64,000 nt of DNA from REEB509 sp049314555 (GCA_049314555.1 JBMOEW010000001.1:85253-149252), one strand, 5' to 3'. Positions 52,886 through 61,904 are shown, counted from the stretch's first letter. Numbers and translations are program-made. The notes: generated by a model not told the origin, from the letters alone.

Positions 52886-53623
52886 ATGACCTACCGCAGC
52901 ATCGATCCCGCCGCCGTGATCACGACCATCGAGCGCCTGAGCTTGCGGATCGGCGAGCGATTCCCTGGGCGAGGGCTCAATGGGGTGTGTGGTGAAGTTC
53001 TGGAGGCGGCCCAAAGCGCCAAGGAACGGGTGTTGGATTTGCAGCAGCCGTGGCTGTGGGTGCGGGTGGCTGCTGTGGCGATGTTGGTTCTGGGAACCGT
53101 GGCCATGGGGGTGCTGGTGCGGTGGATCAAACTGCCGAGCCTTGCGGCGGTGATCAGCGAGCCGGGGCACGAAACCGCGATGTTTGATTTGTTCAGTGGG
53201 CTGGAGGCGGCGGCCAATATCGTGATCCTGTTTGGGGTGGGGGTGTTTTTTATGTTGCGGCACGAAGAACGGGCCAAGCGGGCGCATGCGCTGGCGTCGC
53301 TCCATGAGCTGCGGTCGTTGGCGCACGTGATCGATATGCACCAACTGACCAAAGACCCGACTTTAATGCTCAGCCCGGAAAAGCGCACCGCGGCTGCCCC
53401 CAAGGACGTGATGACGCCGTTCGAACTTACGCGGTATCTGGACTATTGCGCGGAGATGCTGTCGCTGGTGGCCAAGATTGCCGCGCTCTATGCCGAGCGG
53501 ATGCGAGACCCGGTGGTAATCGAGGCGGTCAATGACATCGAGACCATGACGACGAATCTGTCTCGCAAAATCTGGCAGAAAATCTCGTTGGTGGAGTATG
53601 CAGGCCCGAGCGGGGCGGCTTAG
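52886..53623 (+). CDS. hypothetical two-TM protein
   Basis: This 245-residue protein has an N-terminal helical region (about 1-50), two membrane helices (VRVAAVAMLVLGTVAMGVLV and ANIVILFGVGVFFML) and a cytoplasmic helical C-terminus rich in charged residues (LASLHELRSLAHVIDMHQL). A long coiled segment follows to the end. It lies where the ligase of the damage-response set would be expected, on the exonuclease strand about 65 bases away. No family recognised; a regulatory or scaffolding role is only a guess. Confidence 0.6.
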   Translation: MTYRSIDPAAVITTIERLSLRIGERFPGRGLNGVCGEVLEAAQSAKERVLDLQQPWLWVRVAAVAMLVLGTVAMGVLVRWIKLPSLAAVISEPGHETAMFDLFSGLEAAANIVILFGVGVFFMLRHEERAKRAHALASLHELRSLAHVIDMHQLTKDPTLMLSPEKRTAAAPKDVMTPFELTRYLDYCAEMLSLVAKIAALYAERMRDPVVIEAVNDIETMTTNLSRKIWQKISLVEYAGPSGAA

Positions 53624-53647
53624 CGCCTTATTGCCTGGCGCGTGGCC

Positions 53648-54589
53648 TTACGACTTTTTCTTGGCCAAGGGGTGTTTGGTTTCCAGCAGCTCTCTTACGC
53701 GCCCCTGAGCCACATGGGTATAGATTTGGGTGGTGGCGATATCGGCATGCCCGAGCAGGGCCTGCACAGCGCGCAGATCGGCGCCGCCTTGCATGAGGTG
53801 AGTGGCAAAGGCGTGTCGCAGCACGTGGGGGCTGACGGTGGTGGGGTCCAGTCCAGCGGTGATGGCGGCCTGCTCCAGGATTTGGGCCACGCGGCGGCGG
53901 GTGAGTTTGCCATCGGCGGCGGTGCGCGAGGGAAACAGCCAGCGGCTGGCTTTGCCGACGCGGCCCGGCGGGATCAGGCTTGCGCGCACGGCGAGGTAGG
54001 CGTCGATCGCGGTCATGGCGTGGCGGCCCATGGCCACGAAGCGTTCCTTGCCGCCCTTGCCTTTGATGATCATGGTGGCAAGGCCCGCACGGGGGGCTGA
54101 CGCGAGGGGCAGGGAAACAAGCTCGCTGACGCGCAGTCCGGCACCGTAAAGCAGCTCTACTATTGCGCGATTGCGCAGGCCGGCTGCCCCCGGTTCTTGG
54201 CTTGCGGCTTCGATAAGGGCCTCGACCTGCGCGACCGTGAGGGTTTTTGGCAGTGCTGGGCTGAGTTTTGGGCCCTCCAGCCGGGCCGTGGGATCGTCTT
54301 CGCGCAGACCATCGCTCAAGCCGAAGCGGAAAAACTGTTTGAGGGCGGACAGTCGCCTGGCTGCGGTGCGGGCAGACAGGCCCGCATCTGCCAGTGTGCG
54401 GAGATAGGCTTCGATGTGGTGGGCTTGGGCGGTTGCCAGGCTTTGGCGCTGATGGGTGCAGAATTGGGCGGCGTCCTGCAGGTCGCGGGCGTAGGCGCTC
54501 AAGGTGTTGGCCGCGGCACCGCGTTCCGCACTCATCATCTCCAGGAACGCTTCGATGCGCGCTTGATCGAGGGCGGTGATGGCGCTCAT
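53648..54589 (-). CDS. xerD: tyrosine recombinase XerD
   Basis: This 313-residue site-specific recombinase resolves chromosome dimers at dif with XerC. The N-terminal SAM-like domain (TALDQARIEAFLEMMSAERG) is followed by the catalytic domain: Arg in LLYGAGLRVSELVSL, Lys in IKGKGGKERFV, HVLRHAFATHL with the His-x-x-Arg pair, GHADIATTQIYTHV with His and the nucleophile Tyr. Length and the ATG start fit XerD better than XerC. It overlaps the upstream exported protein by 4 bases. Confidence 0.92.
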   Translation of the reverse strand: MSAITALDQARIEAFLEMMSAERGAAANTLSAYARDLQDAAQFCTHQRQSLATAQAHHIEAYLRTLADAGLSARTAARRLSALKQFFRFGLSDGLREDDPTARLEGPKLSPALPKTLTVAQVEALIEAASQEPGAAGLRNRAIVELLYGAGLRVSELVSLPLASAPRAGLATMIIKGKGGKERFVAMGRHAMTAIDAYLAVRASLIPPGRVGKASRWLFPSRTAADGKLTRRRVAQILEQAAITAGLDPTTVSPHVLRHAFATHLMQGGADLRAVQALLGHADIATTQIYTHVAQGRVRELLETKHPLAKKKS

Positions 54590-56169
54590 GGCCCTGCGAC
54601 CAGCGCTTCCACAGCGAGGCGTTGGGCATCATCGTTGAGGCCCACTTGGCGCAGGGCGACAAGAATTTGGGTCAGGCTGGCCGCGTCCAGGGTACCAGCG
54701 CCCGGTGCTGCTGCGGCGGCGGCGATCAAGGCCACTTCGCCCAGGGCTTCGGCATCCACCGCGGGTCCAAGGGCTGCCAAAAGCCCGGCATCAGCGGGCC
54801 GGCCGCCGGTCGGGGCGGTGGTGATCAGCGCGCGCCGCACGCCTGGTTCCAACGGAAATCCCATCGCGGACAATACGGCCACATCACGCAGAGCGCGGGC
54901 CCGGCCTGCCTCGCCGGCGTCGTCCAGGCGCTGAGTAACGGAGAAAAGCGCTGCCTGATCGCTGATGTTGGAGGAGCCAACGGCGATGGCCGCCCGCAGG
55001 CCGCCCATCGCTGCGGGGGTTGCGCCCAAGCCTTCAGCGACGCGCAAAAGGCGCGCGCCTTGGCCGATGTCGCCGATGGCAAGAGCCGCTTTGGCGAGGG
55101 TGAGCGCGGTTGCGGCGTCTGCTGCCAGGGAGATTTGCGACAGTTCTGGCTGCAGGGTTTGAGCAATGGCCGTGAGTTCGGCGAAAGACCGGGCGTTTGA
55201 CAGCGCAGCTGCGATGGCGGTGGCGGCTTCCAGGCTGCCGGGCAAGGCCTGGGCCTGGGCAATCGCCAGCGACGTGCGCGGCGCATTGGTGGCGGAGGCG
55301 GCAAGGGCCGCTTGCATCTGGGTGCGGACGATTGAAGCGTCGATGGCCCCGCGACTAAAGGCCAGGAGGGCCGCTTCTGCCCGCAGGCGGGGGTCGCCGC
55401 GGTCGGCGGTGGCAAGGGCGGCGAGCGCCAAGGTCGACGATTGGGCCAACGGATTGCGCGGCGGGGTGAGGTTGGCGGCAAGCGAGGCCCACACGCTCAG
55501 GCTGCTGTCGTAGCGGGCCGGGATCGGGCGGGGCGCGGGCACGCCGCCAATCAGGGCGATTACCTGTTCCAGCCAGGCGTCGCGCGAGCCGGTTTCGCGG
55601 GCCAGGGACAGGGCAAGATCGGTGGCACCGGTGTTGCCTTCGATGGCGGCGCATAGGGCCCTGAGCCGCAGCAGAAAGCCGGTGCCGGCGGTGGCGGACC
55701 GTTGGCAGGCCGGGGCCAGCCGCCCGTTTGAAAGGTCTGCCTGGGCTGCGTATTGGGCGATTTCGGGGTCTGCCGCGATCGAAGCAGCAGCTGTCATGGT
55801 GGAGATATCTTGAGCAGCCCCGATCCGACCCAGGGCTTCGAAGCGTTTGCGGCCGGCGGTTTGGGCGTCGCCCACTGGTGCTGCGCCGGGGGAAGCGAGC
55901 GCGCGACGGGCCAAGGTGCGGGCCGCGGGGGAGCCAAAGTCCCCCGGTAGACGATCAAACAACGCCCCGAGCAAAGCCGGTTCGCTGGCGGACCAGAGCT
56001 CCGGGGGCAACGCGCCTTGGCCACGGCCAATGGCCCCGACGCTCCAGGCGTCCAAGCGGCTGAGTTCACCGCTTTCGATGCTGCTGCCGCGGGACTGGGC
56101 AAGGGCTAAAGGGGCGGCTGCCGCTAGCAGGACAGAAGCCAGGGCGGTGGCGCACAAAAGGCGTGTCAT
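54586..56169 (-). CDS. exported Ala-rich helical repeat protein
   Basis: This 527-residue protein has a signal peptide (MTRLLCATALASVLLAAAAPLALA) and then an almost entirely alpha-helical, alanine-rich body (about 25% Ala) with TPR-like pairs of helices, e.g. TALTLAKAALAIGDIGQGARLL. I see no catalytic motif. It is probably a periplasmic scaffold. It sits between a small membrane protein and xerD on the minus strand, opposite aroK-aroB. No family name can be assigned from sequence alone. Confidence 0.7.
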   Translation of the reverse strand: MTRLLCATALASVLLAAAAPLALAQSRGSSIESGELSRLDAWSVGAIGRGQGALPPELWSASEPALLGALFDRLPGDFGSPAARTLARRALASPGAAPVGDAQTAGRKRFEALGRIGAAQDISTMTAAASIAADPEIAQYAAQADLSNGRLAPACQRSATAGTGFLLRLRALCAAIEGNTGATDLALSLARETGSRDAWLEQVIALIGGVPAPRPIPARYDSSLSVWASLAANLTPPRNPLAQSSTLALAALATADRGDPRLRAEAALLAFSRGAIDASIVRTQMQAALAASATNAPRTSLAIAQAQALPGSLEAATAIAAALSNARSFAELTAIAQTLQPELSQISLAADAATALTLAKAALAIGDIGQGARLLRVAEGLGATPAAMGGLRAAIAVGSSNISDQAALFSVTQRLDDAGEAGRARALRDVAVLSAMGFPLEPGVRRALITTAPTGGRPADAGLLAALGPAVDAEALGEVALIAAAAAAPGAGTLDAASLTQILVALRQVGLNDDAQRLAVEALVAGP

Positions 56170-56208
56170 CAGAGGCTCATTCCAAGGGATGGTTAAGGCG
56201 GAAAGCAG

Positions 56209-56394
56209 TTAGGGCTGCTTCTGGGCGAAGGCATCTGGCACCGGGGTGCGCACTTCTTGGGTGGGTGGGGCTGCGCTGTCTGCGACATTCAGGAAATAGA
56301 AAAATGCGGCGATCACGGCGAAGCCGGCGGCTGCGCCACCAATCATTACTTGGCGTTGGCTCAATCCAGGTCCACGGCGACGGCGTCTTCTCAC
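56209..56394 (-). CDS. small single-TM protein
   Basis: This 61-residue protein has a very basic N-terminus (RRRRRRG), then one hydrophobic helix (VMIGGAAAGFAVIAAFFYFL) and a short acidic/Pro tail on the outer side. The GTG at 56394 follows AGGAG at 8-base spacing. The TTG upstream (56412) lies before that site. Topology should be N-in by the positive-inside rule. Function unknown; it is upstream of the Ala-rich exported protein by 39 bases. Confidence 0.6.
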   Translation of the reverse strand: MRRRRRRGPGLSQRQVMIGGAAAGFAVIAAFFYFLNVADSAAPPTQEVRTPVPDAFAQKQP

Positions 56395-56527
56395 GGGGTG
56401 TTCTCCTGCCAAATGATTGCAGTGCCTTTAGAATGCCTGCAAATTATGACCAGATTCCAGTGTGTCTTGCATGGCGGCTGGGGATAGAGTCGCCTTCTGG
56501 CTCAGGATGATACGGCTCTGGCTTACT

Positions 56528-57130
56528 GTGACTGATGCTTTTGCCCCCGAACCCGGCCCTGCCCCGCCGGAGGCTGTGACCATCGCGCGGACGCTGCGGG
56601 TGGACCGCCCGGTTGTGCTTGTGGGGCTGATGGGGGCGGGCAAGACCTCTGTAGGGCGACGCTTGGCGGAGGCGTTGAGCCTGCCGTTTCGCGATGCGGA
56701 CGAGGAAATCGAGCGGGCGGCGCGGCTTTCGGTGGCGGAAATCTTCCAGCGCCACGGGGAGCAAGAGTTTCGACGCGGTGAGCGGCGGGTGATTGCCCGG
56801 CTGCTGGAATTGTCTCCGCACGTGTTGGCCACGGGGGGGGGTGCGTTTATGGACCAGGAGACGCGGTCGTTGATCCGGCAAAAGGCTGTGTCTGTTTGGC
56901 TGAAGGCGGATCTGGATGTGCTGATGAAGCGGGTTTTGCGACGGGGCAACCGCCCTTTGCTGAATGTGGACGATCCGCGGGCGGCCATGCAAAACTTGAT
57001 CGATGTGCGCTATCCGATCTATGCGGAAGCGACTGTGACGGTGGAATCCAACCAGGGCCCACATGGGGCGGCGGTGTTGGCTGTGATGCGGGCGATTGCG
57101 CCATTGTTTCAGGGTGACATGCGGCCATGA
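56528..57130 (+). CDS. aroK: shikimate kinase
   Basis: This 200-residue kinase phosphorylates shikimate in the aromatic amino acid pathway. It has Walker A VVLVGLMGAGKTSVGRRLAE, the shikimate-binding DADEEIE (D-x-D) and FRRGERRV (Arg), LATGGGAF, and the lid Arg in RGNRPLLN. Starts are ambiguous: GTG 56528, ATG 56507 and ATG 56471 all lie in frame and none has a good ribosome site, so the N-terminal 20-60 residues are uncertain. Its stop overlaps the aroB start (ATGA), as in many bacteria. Confidence 0.93.
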   Translation: MTDAFAPEPGPAPPEAVTIARTLRVDRPVVLVGLMGAGKTSVGRRLAEALSLPFRDADEEIERAARLSVAEIFQRHGEQEFRRGERRVIARLLELSPHVLATGGGAFMDQETRSLIRQKAVSVWLKADLDVLMKRVLRRGNRPLLNVDDPRAAMQNLIDVRYPIYAEATVTVESNQGPHGAAVLAVMRAIAPLFQGDMRP

Positions 57131-58239
57131 CCGATACGGTGGTTCACGTTGATTTGGGCGCACGCAGCTACGACGTGGTGTGCGGCCATGGCCTGCTCGA
57201 TCGTGCCGGGGCGCTGATCGCTCCGTTTGCGCCGAAGCGCCGGGTGATTGTGGTGGCGGATTCCAGCGTGCAGCGCTTGCACGGGGCGCGGTTGCAGGCG
57301 GGGCTTGCGGCGTTTGGGATTAGCGACGCGTGGATCGCGGTTGCGCCGGGGGAGGCCAGCAAGAGCTGGGAGGGGTTGGCTTATGTGTGTGCGCAGCTTG
57401 CGGCTTTGCAGGCGGAGCGCGGGGACCTGCTGGTGGCGTTTGGCGGGGGCGTGATCGGGGACCTGGCCGGGCTTGCGGCGGGGCTGTTCAAGCGCGGGAT
57501 GGATTTCGTGCAAATCCCAACGACCCTGTTGGCGCAGGTTGATTCGTCGGTGGGCGGAAAAACCGCCATCGATATCGCCGCGGGCAAAAACCTGGTGGGG
57601 TTGTTTCATCAGCCGCGTTTGGTGCTGGCCGATTTTGACACGCTGGCCAGCTTGAGTGAGCGGGAGTTGCGGGCCGGGTTTGCCGAAGTGGTGAAGTATG
57701 GACTGATCGACGATGCCGCCTTCTTTGCCTGGACGCAGGCACGGGGCGGGGATGTGTTGGCCCTGGTGCCCGATGCGATCGCGCATGCGGTGGTTACCTC
57801 GGTGCAGGCGAAGGCGCGGATTGTGGCGTTTGATGAGCGCGAGAGCGGGCCGCGGGCGCTGTTGAACCTTGGCCACACGTTTGGCCATGCGTTTGAAACG
57901 ATTGCGGGCTATGATGGGGTGGTGTTGCACGGGGAAGCGGTGGCGCTGGGGATGGCGCTGGCGTTTCGATATGCAGCGGACTGTGGGGATTGTGCGGTTT
58001 CGGACAGTGAGCTGGTTGCTGAGAGCCTGCAGGCGAGCGGGTTTGTGACTGATCCGGTTCTGCTGCCCGGTGGCCCCTATGCAACGCCGGCGCTGATGGA
58101 TGCCATGGCCAACGACAAAAAAGCTGAGGGCGGCAAGCTCACGTTGATCCTGCCGCAAGCGATTGGACGCACACGCGTTGTAAAGGGGATCGATCGCGCA
58201 ATGGTGGCGGCGTTCCTCAACAGAGAGCTGCAGGCATAA
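57127..58239 (+). CDS. aroB: 3-dehydroquinate synthase
   Basis: This 370-residue NAD- and metal-dependent enzyme makes 3-dehydroquinate from DAHP. Family motifs seen are VVADSSVQRLH, GEASKSWE, AFGGGVIGDLAGLAAGLFKRGMDFVQIPTTLLAQVDSSVGGKTAID (given in parts), EVVKYGLIDDAAFF and NLGHTFGHAFE with metal-ligand His residues. Length is typical. It is coupled to aroK and is followed by a CorC-type gene after 3 bases, so three or four genes share one transcript. Confidence 0.95.
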   Translation: MTDTVVHVDLGARSYDVVCGHGLLDRAGALIAPFAPKRRVIVVADSSVQRLHGARLQAGLAAFGISDAWIAVAPGEASKSWEGLAYVCAQLAALQAERGDLLVAFGGGVIGDLAGLAAGLFKRGMDFVQIPTTLLAQVDSSVGGKTAIDIAAGKNLVGLFHQPRLVLADFDTLASLSERELRAGFAEVVKYGLIDDAAFFAWTQARGGDVLALVPDAIAHAVVTSVQAKARIVAFDERESGPRALLNLGHTFGHAFETIAGYDGVVLHGEAVALGMALAFRYAADCGDCAVSDSELVAESLQASGFVTDPVLLPGGPYATPALMDAMANDKKAEGGKLTLILPQAIGRTRVVKGIDRAMVAAFLNRELQA

Positions 58240-58242
58240 CTC

Positions 58243-59538
58243 ATGGACATGACAACGATCCTTGTTGCGGTGGGCATCGCTGCCGGAAGCGCGTTTGTGT
58301 TGTCTTTGGTTTCGGGCTTCTTTTCGGCCGCTGAAACCGGACTGACTGCGGCGTCGCGGGCGCGGATGCACCAGATGGAGCGCGATGGGCACGCGGGGGC
58401 GAAGCTTGTGAACAAGCTGCTCGACCGGCGCGAACGCACGATCGGGGCGCTATTGCTGGGCAATAACTTGCTCAACACCATGGCGGCGGCGATCACCACT
58501 TCGCTGTTGACCGTGCCGCTCGGCGATTTTGGTGTTGCGGTTGCGACCGGGGTGACGACGGTCTTTGTGCTAATCTTTGCGGAAGTGTTGCCAAAGACCT
58601 ATGCCATCGCTCACCCCGACAAGACCGCGGTGGCGGTGGCGCGGCTGGCGCAATTCTTTGTGGTGCTGCTGTCGCCGATCGTGTCGGCGGTTACGTTGGT
58701 GGTGCAAACAACCTTCCGGATTTTTGGGGTGACGCAGGCGGCAGCGCCTGATCCGTACGCGGCGGTGGAAGAGATTCGCGGTGCCGTTGAGCTGCACGCG
58801 GAAGAGGGCACGGTGGAAACCGAAGTGCGCGACCGGATCCGCGGGGCGCTTGATTTGGGCGATCTGACCGTGGCCGACGTGATGATCCACCGCAAGGCGA
58901 TCAAGATGCTGGATGCGAGCCTGCCGCCGCGGGAAATCATTGCGCAGGCGATGGCCTCCTCGCATACGCGTCTGCCGTTGTGGGAAGACGAGCCAGAAAA
59001 CATCGTCGGCGTATTGCATGCTCGCGATCTTTTGCGCGCCGTGAGCGAGCGAGGGCGCGACGGCTTCATGGTGCGCGATGTTTCCCGGACGCCGTGGTTC
59101 ATTCCCGAAACGACCAGCGCTGAAGATCAGCTGGCGGAGTTCCTGCGCCGACGTGAACACTTCGCCATGGTGGTGGATGAATATGGCGCGCTGAAGGGGC
59201 TTTTGACGCTTGAGGATATCCTTGAAGAAATCGTGGGAGATATCAAAGACGAGCACGACATCACCTTCACGGGGGTGCGGCCGCAGCCGGATGGCTCGGT
59301 GAATGTGGACGGCGTGGTGCCGATCCGCGATCTCAATCGGGCGCTGAACTGGGATTTGCCGGACGACGAGGCCGTGACCATCGCTGGCCTGGTGATCCAC
59401 GAGGCGGAAACGATCCCCGATCCGGGGCAACGATTTGCGTTTCATGGCTATCGATTCCAAGTTTTGCGCCGCTATCGAAACCAGATCACGGCGTTGCGCA
59501 TTGAGCGCGAGCCGAAAGAGGATGAGGACGTCGCATGA
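58243..59538 (+). CDS. HlyC/CorC (CNNM) family membrane protein with CBS domains
   Basis: This 431-residue protein has the DUF21 (CNNM) transmembrane domain (about 1-190), with FFSAAETGLTAASRARMHQM and NNLLNTMAAAITTSLL, then paired CBS domains (about 200-330; VADVMIHRKAI, LPLWEDEPENIVGVLHARDLL). A CorC/HlyC C-terminal domain (about 345-425; VDGVVPIRDLNRALNW) ends it. Homologues are linked to magnesium/cobalt homeostasis. The gene follows aroB directly and overlaps the next by 4 bases. Confidence 0.92.
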   Translation: MDMTTILVAVGIAAGSAFVLSLVSGFFSAAETGLTAASRARMHQMERDGHAGAKLVNKLLDRRERTIGALLLGNNLLNTMAAAITTSLLTVPLGDFGVAVATGVTTVFVLIFAEVLPKTYAIAHPDKTAVAVARLAQFFVVLLSPIVSAVTLVVQTTFRIFGVTQAAAPDPYAAVEEIRGAVELHAEEGTVETEVRDRIRGALDLGDLTVADVMIHRKAIKMLDASLPPREIIAQAMASSHTRLPLWEDEPENIVGVLHARDLLRAVSERGRDGFMVRDVSRTPWFIPETTSAEDQLAEFLRRREHFAMVVDEYGALKGLLTLEDILEEIVGDIKDEHDITFTGVRPQPDGSVNVDGVVPIRDLNRALNWDLPDDEAVTIAGLVIHEAETIPDPGQRFAFHGYRFQVLRRYRNQITALRIEREPKEDEDVA

Positions 59539-60629
59539 CGGACGCCACTCTGCCCAATCCGCGCGGGGATGCGGATATCTTAATCATCGGTGCCGGGTTC
59601 GCGGGCCTGGCTGCGGCGCGGGCTGCGGCGCGCGAGGGGGCGCGGGTGATTGTGCTGGAGGCAAAGGCCGAGATCGGCGGGCGGTTGCACACCACTGGGA
59701 TTTACGTGGACGAGGCGTTTGAGGTTGATCCGCCGCCGGCGCATTTGCTGCGCAAGGTGGAGCGGGTGCGGCTGTATGGCCCGAACCGAGCGGCGCGGGA
59801 TCTTTCGGACGCTGGGTATGCTTTTTATACCACAGACACCGGCGGCGTGTTGCGCTGGATGGCGGATGAGGCGCGCGCTGCGGGGGCCGAAATTCACGTG
59901 GCCGCGCCGTTGCAGGCTGGGTATCAGGCGGACGGCAAGGTGGAGGTTGTGGCCGGTGGTCGGCGCTTGACGGGCTGGTTCCTGATCGGGGCAGACGGTG
60001 CGCGTTCGCGCACTGCGCAGATTTTTGGCCTGGGTCAAAACCGGCGATTTTTGGCGGGTGTTGAACGGGATTATGCCGGGCTCGGCACATTGGACCCGAA
60101 CTTTTTGCACGTGGTGCTCGATTCGAAGGCGGCACCTGGCTACGTGGCGTGGGGCGCGGCGAGCCCCACGGGCGCGCAAGTGGGGCTGGCAGTGAGCCAG
60201 GGCAAGAAGCCACACATCGACGCCTTCTTGCTGGAGGCAGAAAAGCTGTTTGGGCTTGAGGGGGTGTCGGCCACTGAATGGCGTGCTGGCCTTATTCCGT
60301 GTGGCGGACTTGTGCATCCCTGGCGCAAGGGCGTGGTTGCGCTGGTGGGCGACAGTGCGGGGATGGTCAGTCCGCTGACGGCTGGTGGCATCCAGACGGC
60401 GCTGAGATATGGCGAAAAGCTTGGGGCTGCTGCCGGGGCGTGGTTCACCAAAAAGGCGCCGCCTCCGTGGTATGTGATGCAGGGAGATTTGCCGCGGTTT
60501 GGGATTCGCCATGCGCTGCGTTGGATGATGGACGCGCCGCCGCCGAATTGGGCTTTGCAATTGCTCGTTGATGCTGGACCTGCGGCGACCAGCGTTGCCA
60601 AGCGCATGTTTTTCAGTCGGCGTGGCTGA
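59535..60629 (+). CDS. FAD-dependent oxidoreductase, geranylgeranyl reductase-like
   Basis: This 364-residue flavoprotein opens with DILIIGAGFAGLAAARAAA and the ribose-binding VIVLEAKAEIGGRL. Later parts are GADGARSRTAQIFGL and the FAD-closing VALVGDSAGMVSPLTAGGIQTAL (in parts), typical of geranylgeranyl-reductase and related monooxygenase-like enzymes. The substrate is unknown; lipid or quinone modification is plausible. It overlaps the CorC gene by 4 bases, ending the aro operon. Confidence 0.82.
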   Translation: MTDATLPNPRGDADILIIGAGFAGLAAARAAAREGARVIVLEAKAEIGGRLHTTGIYVDEAFEVDPPPAHLLRKVERVRLYGPNRAARDLSDAGYAFYTTDTGGVLRWMADEARAAGAEIHVAAPLQAGYQADGKVEVVAGGRRLTGWFLIGADGARSRTAQIFGLGQNRRFLAGVERDYAGLGTLDPNFLHVVLDSKAAPGYVAWGAASPTGAQVGLAVSQGKKPHIDAFLLEAEKLFGLEGVSATEWRAGLIPCGGLVHPWRKGVVALVGDSAGMVSPLTAGGIQTALRYGEKLGAAAGAWFTKKAPPPWYVMQGDLPRFGIRHALRWMMDAPPPNWALQLLVDAGPAATSVAKRMFFSRRG

Positions 60630-60675
60630 AACGATCGTTTCGCGAACGCGTTGCGCTGGGGCCTGATTCGGGCGC

Positions 60676-61305
60676 ATGCTGAGTGGCGTGCAAGAGACAC
60701 TCTCAGACGGCTTCCGGCTTTTGCCAGGAAAACTCGACCGCGCCGAGCAGGAAAGCCTGCTGGCGGAAGTGTTTGCGCGCGTCAAGAACGCCCCATTTTA
60801 TACCCCGACCATGCCGAAATCTGGCGCGCCGATGCGCGTGCGGATGACAAATTTCGGCGCCTTCGGCTGGGTGAGCGACAAAGAAATCGGCTATCGCTAC
60901 GAGGTGTTTCATCCGTATACGGGCCGTTCCTGGCCAGACATTCCATCACGTTTGCTTGATCTGTGGTTTGAGGTGACCGGCTATGGGGCAGAGCCTGAAG
61001 CCTGCCTCGTCAATCTTTATCAGGGCGATGCGCGGATGGGTCTGCACGTTGATGCCGATGAAGATGCGTGGGACGCGCCGGTGTTGTCGGTGTCGCTTGG
61101 CGACACTGCGCAGTTTCGGATTGGCGGCGTTTTGCGCAGCGATCCCACGCGTTCGGTGCGTTTGTCTTCCGGTGATGTGTGCGTTCTTGGCGGCGCTTCG
61201 CGACGGGCTTTTCACGGTGTCGATCGCATCCTCAACGGCACATCGCGATTGATCCCGCAGGGCGGACGGATCAATCTTACGCTGCGACGTGTGACCGAAC
61301 CCTGA
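60676..61305 (+). CDS. alkB: alpha-ketoglutarate-dependent dioxygenase AlkB
   Basis: This 209-residue Fe(II)/2-oxoglutarate dioxygenase repairs 1-methyladenine and 3-methylcytosine. The facial triad is complete: His124 and Asp126 in LHVDADED, His180 in RAFHGVDRI; Arg198 and Arg204 in GGRINLTLRR bind 2-oxoglutarate. The nucleotide-recognition lid (MRVRMTNFGAFGW, YRYEVFHPYTG) fits DNA-type AlkB. The start is an ATG 47 bases after the flavoprotein. A hairpin with a T-run follows. Confidence 0.94.
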   Translation: MLSGVQETLSDGFRLLPGKLDRAEQESLLAEVFARVKNAPFYTPTMPKSGAPMRVRMTNFGAFGWVSDKEIGYRYEVFHPYTGRSWPDIPSRLLDLWFEVTGYGAEPEACLVNLYQGDARMGLHVDADEDAWDAPVLSVSLGDTAQFRIGGVLRSDPTRSVRLSSGDVCVLGGASRRAFHGVDRILNGTSRLIPQGGRINLTLRRVTEP

Positions 61306-61331
61306 TAGAAGACAGTTGAACTTTTCTTCGG

Positions 61332-61351
61332 AATCCACGATTGGATTTTTT
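61332..61351 (+). terminator. intrinsic terminator after alkB
   Basis: AATCCA (61332-61337), a CGAT loop and TGGATT (61342-61347) form a 6-base stem running into six T residues (61346-61351). It is 27 bases after the alkB stop and is the most textbook terminator in the window. It separates alkB from the H1-like gene. Confidence 0.75.
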
Positions 61352-61377
61352 CTTCGCCTCACTGGAGAATTACGATC

Positions 61378-61860
61378 ATGGCAAAGACACCTGCAAAGCC
61401 CGCGAAAACGGCGGCGAAACCAACAGCGAAACCAACAGCGAAACCAGCGGCAAAAGCCGCGGTGAAAAAAGCAACGAAGGCGGCCGTGAAGCCTGCTGTG
61501 AAACCCGCGGTGAAAAAAGCTGCGACCGCTGTGAAGAAAGCCGCGCCGAAAGCGGTGGCGAAACCTGCAGTGAAAACTGCGGTGAAGGCTGCTGCGAAGC
61601 CAGTTGCGAAAAAATCTGAAAGCACCGGCAAGAGCGCAGCAAGCGCTGCTGCGAAAACCCTGAAGAGCGCCGCCGCTTCGAAGGCTGCAAAGTCTGCTGC
61701 TGCTTCGGCACTGTCGCAGAAGGGCTCGAAGGGCGTGACGTCGGTGAAGGTGGCGAAGGCCGCCGCCAAGACCCTGAAGGACCCAAAGGCTTCGAAAGAT
61801 GCGAAGGCGGCTGCTGCTTCTGCGTTGACGCAAAAGGCCGGCAAAAAGAAGTCGAGCTGA
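61378..61860 (+). CDS. histone H1-like Lys/Ala/Pro-rich protein
   Basis: This 160-residue, strongly basic, low-complexity protein has residues 1-80 made of KPA/KAA-type repeats like eukaryotic H1 tails and bacterial H1-like nucleoid proteins. The C-terminal half holds two copies of a 38-residue-spaced unit: AAAKTLK at 90-96 and 128-134, and ASALSQK/ASALTQK at 109-115 and 147-153. That SALxQ unit is widespread in short bacterial basic proteins. It probably binds DNA or RNA. A GGAG site lies 10 bases before the ATG. It has its own downstream hairpins. Confidence 0.8.
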   Translation: MAKTPAKPAKTAAKPTAKPTAKPAAKAAVKKATKAAVKPAVKPAVKKAATAVKKAAPKAVAKPAVKTAVKAAAKPVAKKSESTGKSAASAAAKTLKSAAASKAAKSAAASALSQKGSKGVTSVKVAKAAAKTLKDPKASKDAKAAAASALTQKAGKKKSS

Positions 61861-61880
61861 TCCTTTGGCTGTCCGGCTGC

Positions 61881-61904
61881 GTCTGCTGCCTTCGGGTGGC
61901 AGAC
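61881..61904 (+). terminator. UUCG-capped hairpin after the H1-like gene
   Basis: GTCTGCTGCC (61881-61890), TTCG loop and GGTGGCAGAC (61895-61904) make a 10-base stem, including two G-T pairs, with a very stable UUCG tetraloop, 20 bases after the stop. No T-run follows. It probably ends or protects the H1-like transcript. Confidence 0.65.

Noticed and set aside
61378..61620. Tandem repeats that might be a CRISPR or minisatellite
   Set aside because: The periodicity is codon-phased KPA/KAA coding repeats inside one open gene, not spaced identical repeats.
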